Source of the DNA: Ciceribacter sp. T2.26MG-112.2
GTDB taxonomy: Bacteria; Pseudomonadota; Alphaproteobacteria; Rhizobiales; Rhizobiaceae
Assembly (NCBI RefSeq): GCF_900492205.1
Contig: NZ_UEYQ01000007.1
Span: 124,001-188,000, forward strand
DNA: 64,000 nt
Direction of reading: 5' to 3'
Shown: one piece after another, positions 1 to 9,334 of the stretch
Layout: every line of letters begins with the position of its first letter
Numbering within the stretch: the first letter of the stretch is position 1
Notes under the pieces: generated by a model
Database searches by the model: none
The model's input: only the letters and a program-made list of their open reading frames with translations
What the model was told of the DNA's origin: nothing
Program-made: the position numbers and the translations under genes

Positions 1-120
1 AAGCCGCGCGCCGTCGATGTCACAGAGCGCGGCAAGCTGCACGTCATGGCGCACCACCTGGGGGAGAAGCATCTGGGTTGCGTGCACGCCGCAACCGATC
101 CAGCCGATTTTCAATGTCAT
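1..120 (-). CDS. Gfo/Idh/MocA family oxidoreductase, N-terminal 40 residues (runs off window)
   Basis: The reading frame begins with ATG at 118-120 and leaves the window at base 1. The peptide opens MTLKIGWIGCGVHA, a Rossmann GxGxxx dinucleotide-binding motif, and continues to a CDIDGARL stretch, the usual end of the second beta strand in the Gfo/Idh/MocA family of NAD(P)-dependent sugar dehydrogenases. Its ATG overlaps the TGA of the upstream epimerase gene (ATGA), so it is the last gene seen of the sugar operon transcribed leftward from about 5.9 kb. The substrate cannot be inferred from this fragment. The family call is fairly safe; the exact enzyme is not. Confidence 0.8.
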   Translation of the reverse strand, partial: MTLKIGWIGCGVHATQMLLPQVVRHDVQLAALCDIDGARL

Positions 121-998
121 CTGCGATATTCCGTCAACATGATGTGGGATTTGATGAAGTCGGCGCTGGCGCTAAGCCGTTCGCTTTCATCCTCATGCGG
201 CGGGCGCCACTGGGCGAAGGGAACGCCGAAGCGATCGTCGTTTCGGCGGAAAGGCTCAAGCGAAACCGGCCCCTTGTAGCCGATCTGATGCAACGCCCGG
301 AACACGGCGACCCAATCGGTTGCGCCGGTGCCGGGAAAGCCGCGATGGTTTTCGTTGGCCTGGAAATGCACCAGCCTGTCGCCGGCGAGCAGGATCGCTT
401 CGGCCAGGCTCGCCTCTTCCATGTGCATGTGGAAGGTGTCGAGCATCATCTTCACGGCCGGATGGGAGACGGCATCGAGCAGTTCCATCGCCTGCTGCGT
501 GGTGCACAGCACATCGCTTTCGAAGCGGTTGAGCGGTTCCACGGCGAGCGTTACGCCGATCTTGGCCGCGTGGTCGCCCGCTTGGCGCAGCCCCGCCACG
601 CAACGGGCCTTGCGGGCCTGGCGCTCGGTCTCCTCGACAGGCTTCGGCGCGCGGCCGGCAAACACCAGCGGATTACCGGTCAACGGTCCGCCGACGATGG
701 CGGCGCCGAGTGCTGCGGCCGTATCGGCGGCATATTTGAGGTACTCGACCCCGCCGCGATAGGCGGCCTGGTCTTCCGACGACAGATTTCGCTCCAGGTT
801 GACGCGGGCGGCGAGCACAACACCGAGACCGGCATCTTCCAGCGCCTTGCGGGTGTCGGCGAGATCCAGTTCGCCGGGCTCGGGCACCAAAAGCTCGACG
901 AAGTCGTAGCCGAGCTCGCGCATGCGGGAAAAGAGATGGAAATGCTCGGCCGTGAAGGGCCTGGCATACTGCATTGAAATCAACCCGACGGGGTTCAT
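117..998 (-). CDS. Sugar phosphate isomerase/epimerase family protein (D-tagatose/psicose 3-epimerase-like)
   Basis: A 293-residue TIM-barrel protein of the xylose-isomerase-like family. The EPLNRFE motif in mid-protein, the following LDTFHMHMEE and the late SLEPFRR supply the Glu, Asp/His and Glu ligands of the metal site, as in ketose 3-epimerases. It probably interconverts a ketose or keto-sugar imported by the adjacent ABC system. A start two codons upstream at 1004 is possible. It would abut the AAAGGA ribosome site directly, whereas ATG at 996-998 gives a six-base spacing and is preferred. It sits between the permease genes and a Gfo/Idh dehydrogenase. The substrate is unknown. Confidence 0.82.
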   Translation of the reverse strand: MNPVGLISMQYARPFTAEHFHLFSRMRELGYDFVELLVPEPGELDLADTRKALEDAGLGVVLAARVNLERNLSSEDQAAYRGGVEYLKYAADTAAALGAAIVGGPLTGNPLVFAGRAPKPVEETERQARKARCVAGLRQAGDHAAKIGVTLAVEPLNRFESDVLCTTQQAMELLDAVSHPAVKMMLDTFHMHMEEASLAEAILLAGDRLVHFQANENHRGFPGTGATDWVAVFRALHQIGYKGPVSLEPFRRNDDRFGVPFAQWRPPHEDESERLSASADFIKSHIMLTEYRR

Positions 999-1023
999 GA
1001 TCATTCCTTTACTTCTAAAAAAC

Positions 1024-1857
1024 TCAGCCCTTGACGGCCCCTTGGGTAAGCCCGCCGATCAGGCGACGCTGGACAATGAGAAACAGGATGGTGGCCGGCA
1101 TGGCGCCGACGACAGCGCCGGCCGAGAGCAGGCCCCACTCGATCTGGTATTCGCCGATCAGCGTCTGGATCGCCACCGTGACTGGCCGGACGTTTCGCCC
1201 GCCCAGCGTCAGCGCATAGAGATATTCGTTCCAGGCGGTGATGAAGATGTAGATGCCGGTGGAGATGATGCCCGGCATTGTCAGCGGCAGCACGACCCGG
1301 CGCAACGCGGTGAGCCGCGAGCAACCGTCGATCATGGCTGCCTCGTCGAGGCTTTTCGGGATGGCGCCGATATAGCTGGTCAGCATCCACACCGCGAAGG
1401 GAATGGCGACCGTGGCATTGGCCAGGATCAGGCCGAAATGCGTGTCGAGAATGCCGGCTTTGCGCATCAGCATGAACAAGGGCAGGATCAAGAGCACGAT
1501 CGGGAACATGTTGATCAGCAGGAACTGCAGCATGACCAGCTTGCGACCGGGAAAACGGAACCGCGAGAACGAATAGGCCGCGGTAACCGAGACCGCGAGC
1601 CCGATGACGACGGTGCCGCCGGCGATGATCAGGCTGTCCAGCATGTTGTCGAGAAAGCTCGTCTGGCGGAACAGTCTCGAATAGTTGTCGATGCTCCAGC
1701 CGGTAGGCGAGAGCGAGACGCCGGTGGCGTTCAGGATCGCCGTCGGCGTCAGCGATGTCAGGATGATCCAGGCGAACGGCGCCATGGCGAACAGCACGAT
1801 GAGCGCGACCGGCAGGTCGGTGGTCAGGATACGCCGGATCGTCGAGGGAGTGTTCAT
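1024..1857 (-). CDS. Carbohydrate ABC transporter permease (MalG/UgpE type)
   Basis: A 277-residue inner-membrane permease of the CUT1 family with about six membrane segments. The cytoplasmic EAA loop reads EAAMIDGCSRLTALRRV, followed by LPLTMPGI, the ATPase contact helix. The start MNTPSTIRRI at 1857 was chosen because its ATG overlaps the TGA of the other permease gene (ATGA); a longer in-frame extension upstream only shadows that gene. With its partner it forms the channel for the sugar delivered by the binding protein at 3012-4211. It is energised by the ATPase encoded divergently at 6022. Confidence 0.9.
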   Translation of the reverse strand: MNTPSTIRRILTTDLPVALIVLFAMAPFAWIILTSLTPTAILNATGVSLSPTGWSIDNYSRLFRQTSFLDNMLDSLIIAGGTVVIGLAVSVTAAYSFSRFRFPGRKLVMLQFLLINMFPIVLLILPLFMLMRKAGILDTHFGLILANATVAIPFAVWMLTSYIGAIPKSLDEAAMIDGCSRLTALRRVVLPLTMPGIISTGIYIFITAWNEYLYALTLGGRNVRPVTVAIQTLIGEYQIEWGLLSAGAVVGAMPATILFLIVQRRLIGGLTQGAVKG

Positions 1858-2777
1858 CGTTCGACCTCCTTCATGGTGCGCATCAGGTAGATGGCGACGA
1901 CGGCGCCGAGCAGCAGGGTGAAGGTGACCGCGATCGCCGTACCATAACCGAAATCGAGGTTCTGCCGGGCGCGGACAAAGGCATAGAGCGGCAGCGTATG
2001 GGTCGCGTAGCCGGGGCCGCCACCGGTCATGACGAAGATCACGTCCATGGAATTGGCCACCCAGATGACACGCAGCAGTCCGGCGGTCGCCAGCACCGGC
2101 GCGATACCGGGCAGGGTGATGTGGCGGAACTGCCGCCACGCGGTGGCGCCATCGATAGACGCCGCCTCGTACTGGCTTTTCGGAATGCCCTGCAGACCGG
2201 CAAGGATCATGACGGCGAAGAAAGGGAAGCCTTGCCAGGTCAGCGTGGCGATGATGGCGTAGAGCGCGAGATCTGGATCGGCCAGCCACGGCACGGCCGT
2301 CTGGATGACCGACAGATGCAGCAGGATGTCGTTCAGCACGCCGGTATTGGGATCGTAGATCCAGCGCCACATCAGCGCGATGACCACGCTCGGCAGGGCC
2401 CAGGGGATGATGATCAGCGCCCGCGCCAGGCCGCGCCAGGGAAACTCGCGGTTCAGCAGCAGGGCCGCGACAAGTCCAAGCCCCATCTGCAAGGGTACGG
2501 TGAGGCCGATCCACACGGCGGTATGGCCGAGTGCGGTCCAGAACACCGGATCCTTGAACAGCTTGATGTAATTGCCGAAACCGACGAATTTAGAGGCGTT
2601 GGGCTTCCACAGGATCAGATCGAAGAAACTGGTATAGACCGCCTGCGCCATGGGGAAGAAGACGATGAAGAGCGTGACCAGGAAGGCCGGCGCGAGAAGC
2701 GCATAGGGCATCAGCCGGGTCGACAGCGCGGGCGCGATGACCACACGGGACTGATGGGGTGAAACGACGGTCGACAT
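1854..2777 (-). CDS. Carbohydrate ABC transporter permease (MalF/UgpA type)
   Basis: A 307-residue permease with six predicted membrane helices and an EAA loop (YEAASIDGATAWRQF) that contacts the ATPase. The start at 2777 (MSTVVSPHQS) has a GCGAGG ribosome site about nine bases upstream; the open frame extends further upstream but without transporter character. It is the second membrane subunit of the sugar importer, translationally coupled to the downstream permease by ATGA. The 234-base spacer to the binding-protein gene contains a stem-loop (2902-2925). Confidence 0.9.
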   Translation of the reverse strand: MSTVVSPHQSRVVIAPALSTRLMPYALLAPAFLVTLFIVFFPMAQAVYTSFFDLILWKPNASKFVGFGNYIKLFKDPVFWTALGHTAVWIGLTVPLQMGLGLVAALLLNREFPWRGLARALIIIPWALPSVVIALMWRWIYDPNTGVLNDILLHLSVIQTAVPWLADPDLALYAIIATLTWQGFPFFAVMILAGLQGIPKSQYEAASIDGATAWRQFRHITLPGIAPVLATAGLLRVIWVANSMDVIFVMTGGGPGYATHTLPLYAFVRARQNLDFGYGTAIAVTFTLLLGAVVAIYLMRTMKEVER

Positions 2778-2901
2778 GATCTTGATCCTCGCCTTGCGGC
2801 TGGTGGGACGAACCGTCCGGCCAGGGCCGGGCGGGTATGATTTCAGGACAAACCCCTCTCCGGCCGCGTGCGAAAGCCGCCAGACCATCCGCGGGACCTT
2901 T

Positions 2902-2925
2902 GACGGCACTCCGCCAAGTGCCGTC
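2902..2925 (-). promoter_or_regulatory. Stem-loop between binding-protein and permease genes
   Basis: GACGGCACT (2902-2910) and AGTGCCGTC (2917-2925) form a perfect nine-base-pair hairpin with a six-base loop in the spacer downstream of the binding-protein gene. There is no U-tract on the transcribed strand, so it is more likely an mRNA-stabilising or partially terminating structure than a strong terminator. The rest of the 2778-3011 spacer holds no recognisable gene. Confidence 0.5.
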
Positions 2926-3011
2926 CCCCTTGCCACCACCGTGCTTCCGCCGTCATCGGCCCCCTGCCCCGACGGAGCGCGGCCGGAAACCGGACGACGG
3001 AGCAAGGCCGG

Positions 3012-4211
3012 TCACTGCACGAACAGGGCTTCCAGCTGCTCCATCATCTGCCTGGAGGTGATCTGACCGGTCAGCGCCTGCTGCATGCTGGTCTGCCACG
3101 CGGTGTTGACGAATTCCGACGTCGCGGTGTTCTGCGGCAGCACATGGGCAAAGGGCAGCGAGTTGACCGTGGCGTCGACGAAACGGCGCTCATGCAGCTT
3201 CCAGTCGGCCGCGCCGCTCTGGGTCACCGTCATCTGGCCGGTTGCCTTGTTGAACGCCACGTTGTTTTCGCCCTCGGCGAGGAAGGAGATCCATTTCCAA
3301 GCGGAGTCCTTTGCCTGAGATGACGAAAAGATCGCGAGAGATTCGTCGCCATAGGAGGTCCAGCGGCCGCCGCCGCATTCCGGTACCGGCACCGCCGAGA
3401 CCTTGTCGCCGAGCGCCTTCACCATGTCGTTGGACGAGCCGATATGGTGGATCGTCATGGCCGTCTTGCCGCTCTTGAAGGCGCCGGTGATTTCCTGGAA
3501 ACCGTCATTGGGGGCGGAAGGCGGAATGACCTTGTCCTTCTGGAACAGGTCGATCAGCCACTGGTTGGCGGCAACCGCCTTGTCGCTGGTGAGCCCGCCG
3601 GCCTTCAGTTCGGCGCCCTGGGAAAGCACGAAGGCGCCCCACTGGTCCCAGCCGCCCTTGCCGCCGCGCAGGCCGAAACCGTAGGTATCGGGCGCCTTGG
3701 TCAGCTTGATCGCCGCGTCGCGAAAATCCTCGCAGGTGGCTGGCGGCTTCAACCCGGCCTCCTCGAACAGGTCGGCGCGATAGTAGAGGTACAGCACGAC
3801 ATATTGGATCGGCAGATAATATTGGTTGCCGTCGGCACCCTTGTTGAGCTCGAGAAGATTGTCGAGCAGGTCCGCCTTGCCCGCCCAGGCATCGATGCGC
3901 TCGCCGATCGGCTCGAGCGCGCCCATTTCAGCCAGGCGCGGCTGGGCAAACAGCTTCACCATGGCCGCATCGGGGGCGTTGCCGCCCACCAGCGACGTGT
4001 AGAGCTGGTCATAGTAACTGTTCCACGGAACGTTTTCCGCCTCGATCTTGATGTCCGGATTGGCCGCCTCGAACTTCTTCACGAGATCCGCCATCGGGTT
4101 TTCCGGATTGTCGAAGTGATACCAGAAACGCACGGTATCGGCCTGAGCGGACCCTGCCGCCAGCATTGCGCCAAGGGCGACACCCAAGGTCAGTTTCTTC
4201 CAGTAGTTCAT
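3012..4211 (-). CDS. Extracellular sugar-binding protein of ABC transporter
   Basis: A 399-residue periplasmic solute-binding protein (SBP_bac_1 family). Residues 1-24 form a signal peptide ending AGSAQA, followed by TVRFWYHFDNPENP, the usual start of the mature CUT1 binding fold. It should capture a mono- or oligosaccharide in the periplasm and deliver it to the two permeases encoded downstream. The ATG at 4211 has a GAGGAGGAAAG ribosome site just upstream, so the start is firm. It lies immediately downstream of an esterase gene in the same transcript, an unusual placement that hints at an acylated or lactonised substrate (inference). Confidence 0.92.
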   Translation of the reverse strand: MNYWKKLTLGVALGAMLAAGSAQADTVRFWYHFDNPENPMADLVKKFEAANPDIKIEAENVPWNSYYDQLYTSLVGGNAPDAAMVKLFAQPRLAEMGALEPIGERIDAWAGKADLLDNLLELNKGADGNQYYLPIQYVVLYLYYRADLFEEAGLKPPATCEDFRDAAIKLTKAPDTYGFGLRGGKGGWDQWGAFVLSQGAELKAGGLTSDKAVAANQWLIDLFQKDKVIPPSAPNDGFQEITGAFKSGKTAMTIHHIGSSNDMVKALGDKVSAVPVPECGGGRWTSYGDESLAIFSSSQAKDSAWKWISFLAEGENNVAFNKATGQMTVTQSGAADWKLHERRFVDATVNSLPFAHVLPQNTATSEFVNTAWQTSMQQALTGQITSRQMMEQLEALFVQ

Positions 4212-4237
4212 ACTTTCCTCCTCCTCAAATGATTGGA

Positions 4238-5233
4238 CTACGCTTTTGAAGCCATCCGTCTTGCTTGCCCGCCCGCGAGCCTGAGCGCCTCCCGCGCCGC
4301 CTCGAGGTCGATGCTGTGTTGCAGAAATCCATGCACCACGCCCGGATGGATCGTGGTGGTCTCCGAGCGACCGAGCGCGCCGAGCCGCGCCTCGAGCCTG
4401 AGCGTGTCGGACAGCAGCGGATCAATGCCCGCCGCCATCAGGTAAAGCGGCGGCAGCCGGGACAGCGCCTCGTCGGATGCCTTGAGCGGCGAGGCCAGAA
4501 CGTCAGCCGCGAGCCTCTCGACATGTCGGCCACCGGCATAGGCCGACCAGTAGCGCTGCATCTTGGCCTGCGTCAGCCCCGGTCCGTCGGCAAATGCCGC
4601 ATAGGACGGCGTGGCGAAGTCACAGCCATAGGTGCCGTAGAACAGCAAGGCCCCGGCAATGTGCGGCTGGCCGGCAGCCTGTTCGTGCAACAGGGCGGCA
4701 AGCGCCAGGTTGGCACCGGCGGAATCGCCCGCGACCAGCAAGGGACCGGCCTTAACACCCAGATGTCGCGTGGCCTTGAAGGCATTGCGCAAGGCCACGA
4801 TCACATCATGAAGACCGGCGGGAAACGAGTCTTCCGGCGCAAGCCGGTAATCGGGCACCAGAACAGGCAGGCCGCTCTCGACGGCCATCAGCCGGGCGCA
4901 GCGTTCATGCGTGGCGGGACTGCAGAAGCAGAAGCCACCGCCATGGACGAAGATCAACGCCCCGGGGCGAGCATTTTCCGGCACGATCACCTCGAGCTTC
5001 CGGCGGGCGGACCCGAGCACGGGGTCGGCGTCGACGACCACCGTCTCGCGAAGCGCAAGCGGCGGCAGGTCCCTGTTCCACCGGGCATTGGCGCGCTCGA
5101 CAAGGGCGCGGCCTTCGGCCCACGGCATCAGCGTCGCATCCGGCTGAGCCCCATCCTCCGCCAGAACACGGGCGGAAAGCGCCGCCATTTCGGCCGAAAG
5201 CTCACGGGGAAAATCACAAGGTTCCTGCATCAT
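4238..5233 (-). CDS. Alpha/beta hydrolase, hormone-sensitive-lipase (HSL) type esterase
   Basis: A 331-residue carboxylesterase-like protein without a signal peptide, hence cytoplasmic. It has the HGGG oxyanion motif (about residues 97-100), the nucleophile elbow GDSAG (Ser171), a late Asp in AGIDPLLSD and a His in GVVHGF, giving a complete triad. HSL-family enzymes hydrolyse short acyl esters. The first ATG overlaps the TAA of the GntR gene (TAATG) and a second ATG follows at once, so the start is either 5233 or 5230. As the second gene of a sugar-uptake operon it may deacylate or open an imported sugar derivative. The substrate is unknown. Confidence 0.85.
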   Translation of the reverse strand: MMQEPCDFPRELSAEMAALSARVLAEDGAQPDATLMPWAEGRALVERANARWNRDLPPLALRETVVVDADPVLGSARRKLEVIVPENARPGALIFVHGGGFCFCSPATHERCARLMAVESGLPVLVPDYRLAPEDSFPAGLHDVIVALRNAFKATRHLGVKAGPLLVAGDSAGANLALAALLHEQAAGQPHIAGALLFYGTYGCDFATPSYAAFADGPGLTQAKMQRYWSAYAGGRHVERLAADVLASPLKASDEALSRLPPLYLMAAGIDPLLSDTLRLEARLGALGRSETTTIHPGVVHGFLQHSIDLEAAREALRLAGGQARRMASKA

Positions 5234-5919
5234 TACGTCGCATCCGGAAAGATGTTCGGCCCCAGATCGACGATCGTTGCGATGTGATGGCGCAGCGCAT
5301 CGCGAGCGGCAGCGACATCGCCTTCGGCGATCACATCAATGATGGCGCCATGACGACGCGCGGTCGCCACGAGATCGCGCGGCGCCGAGGAGCGCGAAAT
5401 CTTGAAGCGGTGATTGTGGATCAGGCAACGATGCAGGATAGGATCGAGCGCCGGCAGCTCGGCATCGCGCAGGATCCGGCGGTGAAAATCGCGGTCGTGC
5501 GAGGCAAGCTCCAATTCATCTCCGGCCTTGGCGGCCTCGACCATTTCGGCGAGGAGCCCGCGCAGATCGGCGACCAGCGACATGCGCCGCGCGCCCATCA
5601 CACGGGCCACGCCGCTGCATTCGATCTGCTGGCGAACGCGAAACATTTCCACCGCCTCAGCTTCGGTGCACTGCGACACCTGCGTGCCGCGATGACCATT
5701 GCGCAGAACCAGCCCCTCCTCCTGCAACTGCAGCAACGCCTCGCGTACGGTGCCCTGGCTGCAGCCGAAATGCGCGGCAAGTTCCAGCTCGGTGAGCGCT
5801 GCTCCCGCCGGGAGCAGGCCAAGCATGATCTCGCGCTTCAGCCCGTTGAAGGCCGCAGCCGATTTAGCCGGCTTTCCCGGGTTCGCCCGTCCATTGCTGC
5901 GTTCTGAAAAATACGACAT
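5233..5919 (-). CDS. GntR-family transcriptional regulator, FadR/FCD subfamily
   Basis: A 228-residue regulator with an N-terminal winged helix-turn-helix (about residues 24-80, including CSQGTVREALLQLQEEG) and an all-helical FCD effector domain. That domain carries the DRDFHRRI motif and later His residues (RHHIATI) that bind metal in this subfamily. It is the first gene of the leftward sugar operon and is divergent from the ATPase gene at 6022, with a nested palindrome between them. It probably represses both transcripts until a sugar-acid-like ligand binds (inference from family and position). Confidence 0.9.
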   Translation of the reverse strand: MSYFSERSNGRANPGKPAKSAAAFNGLKREIMLGLLPAGAALTELELAAHFGCSQGTVREALLQLQEEGLVLRNGHRGTQVSQCTEAEAVEMFRVRQQIECSGVARVMGARRMSLVADLRGLLAEMVEAAKAGDELELASHDRDFHRRILRDAELPALDPILHRCLIHNHRFKISRSSAPRDLVATARRHGAIIDVIAEGDVAAARDALRHHIATIVDLGPNIFPDAT

Positions 5920-5942
5920 TCGATTTCACTCGAAGGAGTTGC

Positions 5943-5991
5943 TTGACGTCTCGTTGTCATTATCGATAATGATATCGATAAACGACGTCAA
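5943..5991. promoter_or_regulatory. Nested palindromic operator in divergent gntR/ATPase promoter region
   Basis: The 102-base divergent spacer holds three nested symmetries. TTGACGTC (5943-5950) and GACGTCAA (5984-5991) are outer inverted arms. CATTATCGATAATG (5958-5971) is a perfect 14-base palindrome. The octamer TATCGATA occurs twice, at 5961-5968 and 5973-5980, twelve bases apart. Their position between the GntR gene and the ATPase gene makes them the likely operator for autoregulation and co-control of the importer. Confidence 0.6.
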
Positions 5992-6021
5992 GGCCTGTTT
6001 TGGCCATGGGAGGAGACAAGG

Positions 6022-7113
<1,092 letters not shown>

Positions 7114-7253
7114 TTGAAACGGATGATACAAGCGGACGTTTTCACTGAAGAGCAGATGCGCATGAGCGTGGTCGCCGCAGCGGTAACGAATCCGCCGCAA
7201 AGCCTGTCACTCGCGCAACGAAACCCGCCAGGACGTGTTCGATCCCAGATCTG

Positions 7254-7721
7254 CTAGTTATCGATCGGAAACGCAAAACCTGCCTTCACTCGGTCCATGA
7301 CAACCATGGTCTTGAACCCTTTGATATCGTGGTTTTCGTAAAAGAAGCGCCGGGTGAACGCTTCGTAATCCTCCATGTCCTTTGCGGTAATCACGAGGAT
7401 GAAGTCGGCGTCACCCGTGACGTAGTACCCGATCATCACTTCCTTCGTGCCCCGGATTGCAGCCTTGAACCGATCGACGATGTCGGCGCGTTCGCGCTCC
7501 AGCGACACCAGAACGATCATCGTGATGCCCCGCCCGACGGCTTTGGGCGATACAATTGAGACATCCGCCTCGATCACCCCCTCCTCCCGCAGCCGCTTCA
7601 GCCGCCGTTGGCAGGCCGTCGGCGATAGATTGACGATGCGCGCCAGCTCTTCCGACGTCAGGCGATTGTTCTTTTGAACAGCGTCCAAGAGCGCTTTGTC
7701 CGCTCGATCCAGTGAAGTCAT
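7254..7721 (-). CDS. asnC: Lrp/AsnC-family regulator of ectoine catabolism
   Basis: A 155-residue feast/famine regulator: N-terminal helix-turn-helix (LTSEELARIVNLSPTACQRRL, residues 22-42) and a C-terminal RAM ligand-binding domain. It diverges from doeC, the position this gene takes in many ectoine-degradation clusters, where an AsnC/Lrp protein accompanies EnuR. It most likely controls the doeCD genes in response to an ectoine breakdown product or amino acid. The assignment to ectoine control rests on context; the family call is firm. The 140-base stretch downstream (7114-7253) shows nothing recognisable. Confidence 0.85.
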   Translation of the reverse strand: MTSLDRADKALLDAVQKNNRLTSEELARIVNLSPTACQRRLKRLREEGVIEADVSIVSPKAVGRGITMIVLVSLERERADIVDRFKAAIRGTKEVMIGYYVTGDADFILVITAKDMEDYEAFTRRFFYENHDIKGFKTMVVMDRVKAGFAFPIDN

Positions 7722-7841
7722 GCAGCAATCCTGCGCCCAATGGCAAAAAGAAGTCTTCTTTCTGCATAGGGTCCATCGACTACGCAGTCAAACGATCACG
7801 GCTCGCGGCTAGACTACGACACATCGTATGAGGAGAGACGC

Positions 7842-9320
7842 ATGAAAGGTATCGCCAGCACTGCGCTGAAATCGCTGAAGCAACCCGGGCTGCTCGAGCA
7901 CCGTGCCTTTCTCGACGGCGCCTGGGTCGAGCGCGCCAAAACACTATCCGTCACCGACCCGGCCACCGAAGAGCATCTTGCGGATGTCGCCGCCTGTTCA
8001 CCCGAGGACGCCGATGATGCTGTCGAGGCTGCCAGCCGGGCTTTCCTTGTCTGGCGCGACATGATGCCGGTCGAACGCGGCGGTATTCTGCGCACTTGGG
8101 CAAAGCTCATGCGCGACAATAAGCGGGATCTTGCCGTCATTATGACAGCGGAACAGGGAAAGCCGCTGGCCGAGTCGGAGGGTGAGATTTCGTATGCAGC
8201 GAATTTCCTCGACTGGTTCGCCGCCGAGGGCGAGCGTGCCTATGGCGAGACAATCCCGAGCCACCTGCCCGGAGGCCGCGTCTCGGTGCAGATGCAACCG
8301 GTCGGCGTTACTGTGGCCATCACGCCGTGGAATTTCCCCTCGGCCATGATCACCCGCAAGGCCGGCGCGGCACTCGCCGCCGGCTGCACCATGATCGTCA
8401 AACCAGCGCCGGAGACACCACTCTCGGCTCTTGCCCTTGCGAAACTAGCTGACGACGCGGGCATGCCGGCAGGTGTATTCCAGGTCTTGACCGGCGAGGC
8501 TGCGCCACTTGCGGGCCGTCTGCTGGAGCATGCGGACGTGCGGGCATTTTCCTTCACAGGCTCCACCGAAGTTGGCCGAATTCTGCTGACCCAGTCGGCA
8601 GCGACAATCAAGAAGGCCTCGCTCGAACTGGGCGGCAATGCGCCCTTCATCCTTTTTGACGATGCCGATCTGACGGCAGCGGTAAAGGGATGCATGGGTG
8701 CAAAGTTTGCAACGTCAGGACAGGATTGCCTCGCAGCAAACCGCATTTATGTCCAGCGCGGGCTCTACGAGCGCTTCGTTGACGCTTTCGCCAGGGCAAC
8801 ATCTGGACTCAAGGTAGGACATGGCCTTGAGCCGGACGTCGACATCGGACCGATGACTCGTCCTTCTGTTGCCGAAAAATGCCGCAAGCAAATCTCTCAG
8901 GCACTGTCTGCCGGCGCGCGCCTCGTGTGCGGCGGACAGGACAGTCCGTTAGGGGGCAATTTCGTCATGCCGACCGTGCTGGCCGATGTCGACGACGACA
9001 TGCTGATCGCACGGGAAGAAACCTTCGGTCCTGTCGCCGCGATATTGCCATTCGACGACGAACTCGAGGTGCTCGCGCGCGCCAATGACACCGAGATGGG
9101 GCTGGCAGCCTATGTCTACACCCGTGATCTCGGTCGAGCGATGCGTCTCACGGACAGGCTCGAATACGGGATGGTCGCTGTCAATACGCCGAAGTTCACC
9201 GGAGCGCCGGTACCGTTCGGTGGGTGGAAGCAATCCGGCCTTGGTCGTGAAGGCTCCCGCCACGGTCTCCTGGAATATCTCGAGGCAAAATACGTCTGCT
9301 TCGGAAATCTCGCTGCTTGA
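7842..9320 (+). CDS. doeC: NAD(P)-dependent aldehyde dehydrogenase, aspartate-semialdehyde type (DoeC)
   Basis: A 492-residue aldehyde dehydrogenase close to GabD/succinate-semialdehyde dehydrogenases. It shows TPWNFPSAM (near 162), FTGSTEVG (238-245), the general base Glu262 in LELGG and catalytic Cys296 in SGQDC. In ectoine catabolism DoeC oxidises L-aspartate-beta-semialdehyde to aspartate. That role is assigned from the adjacent transaminase and the downstream ectoine genes; sequence alone would also allow succinate semialdehyde. A GAGGAGAG ribosome site precedes ATG at 7842. It is followed directly by doeD. Confidence 0.85.
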   Translation: MKGIASTALKSLKQPGLLEHRAFLDGAWVERAKTLSVTDPATEEHLADVAACSPEDADDAVEAASRAFLVWRDMMPVERGGILRTWAKLMRDNKRDLAVIMTAEQGKPLAESEGEISYAANFLDWFAAEGERAYGETIPSHLPGGRVSVQMQPVGVTVAITPWNFPSAMITRKAGAALAAGCTMIVKPAPETPLSALALAKLADDAGMPAGVFQVLTGEAAPLAGRLLEHADVRAFSFTGSTEVGRILLTQSAATIKKASLELGGNAPFILFDDADLTAAVKGCMGAKFATSGQDCLAANRIYVQRGLYERFVDAFARATSGLKVGHGLEPDVDIGPMTRPSVAEKCRKQISQALSAGARLVCGGQDSPLGGNFVMPTVLADVDDDMLIAREETFGPVAAILPFDDELEVLARANDTEMGLAAYVYTRDLGRAMRLTDRLEYGMVAVNTPKFTGAPVPFGGWKQSGLGREGSRHGLLEYLEAKYVCFGNLAA

Positions 9321-9334
9321 AAGGAACTTGCGCC

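Noticed and set aside
922-1890. 322-codon plus-strand frame over the permease genes
   Set aside because: Low-complexity charged translation rich in D, R, Q and G, antisense to clear transporter genes.
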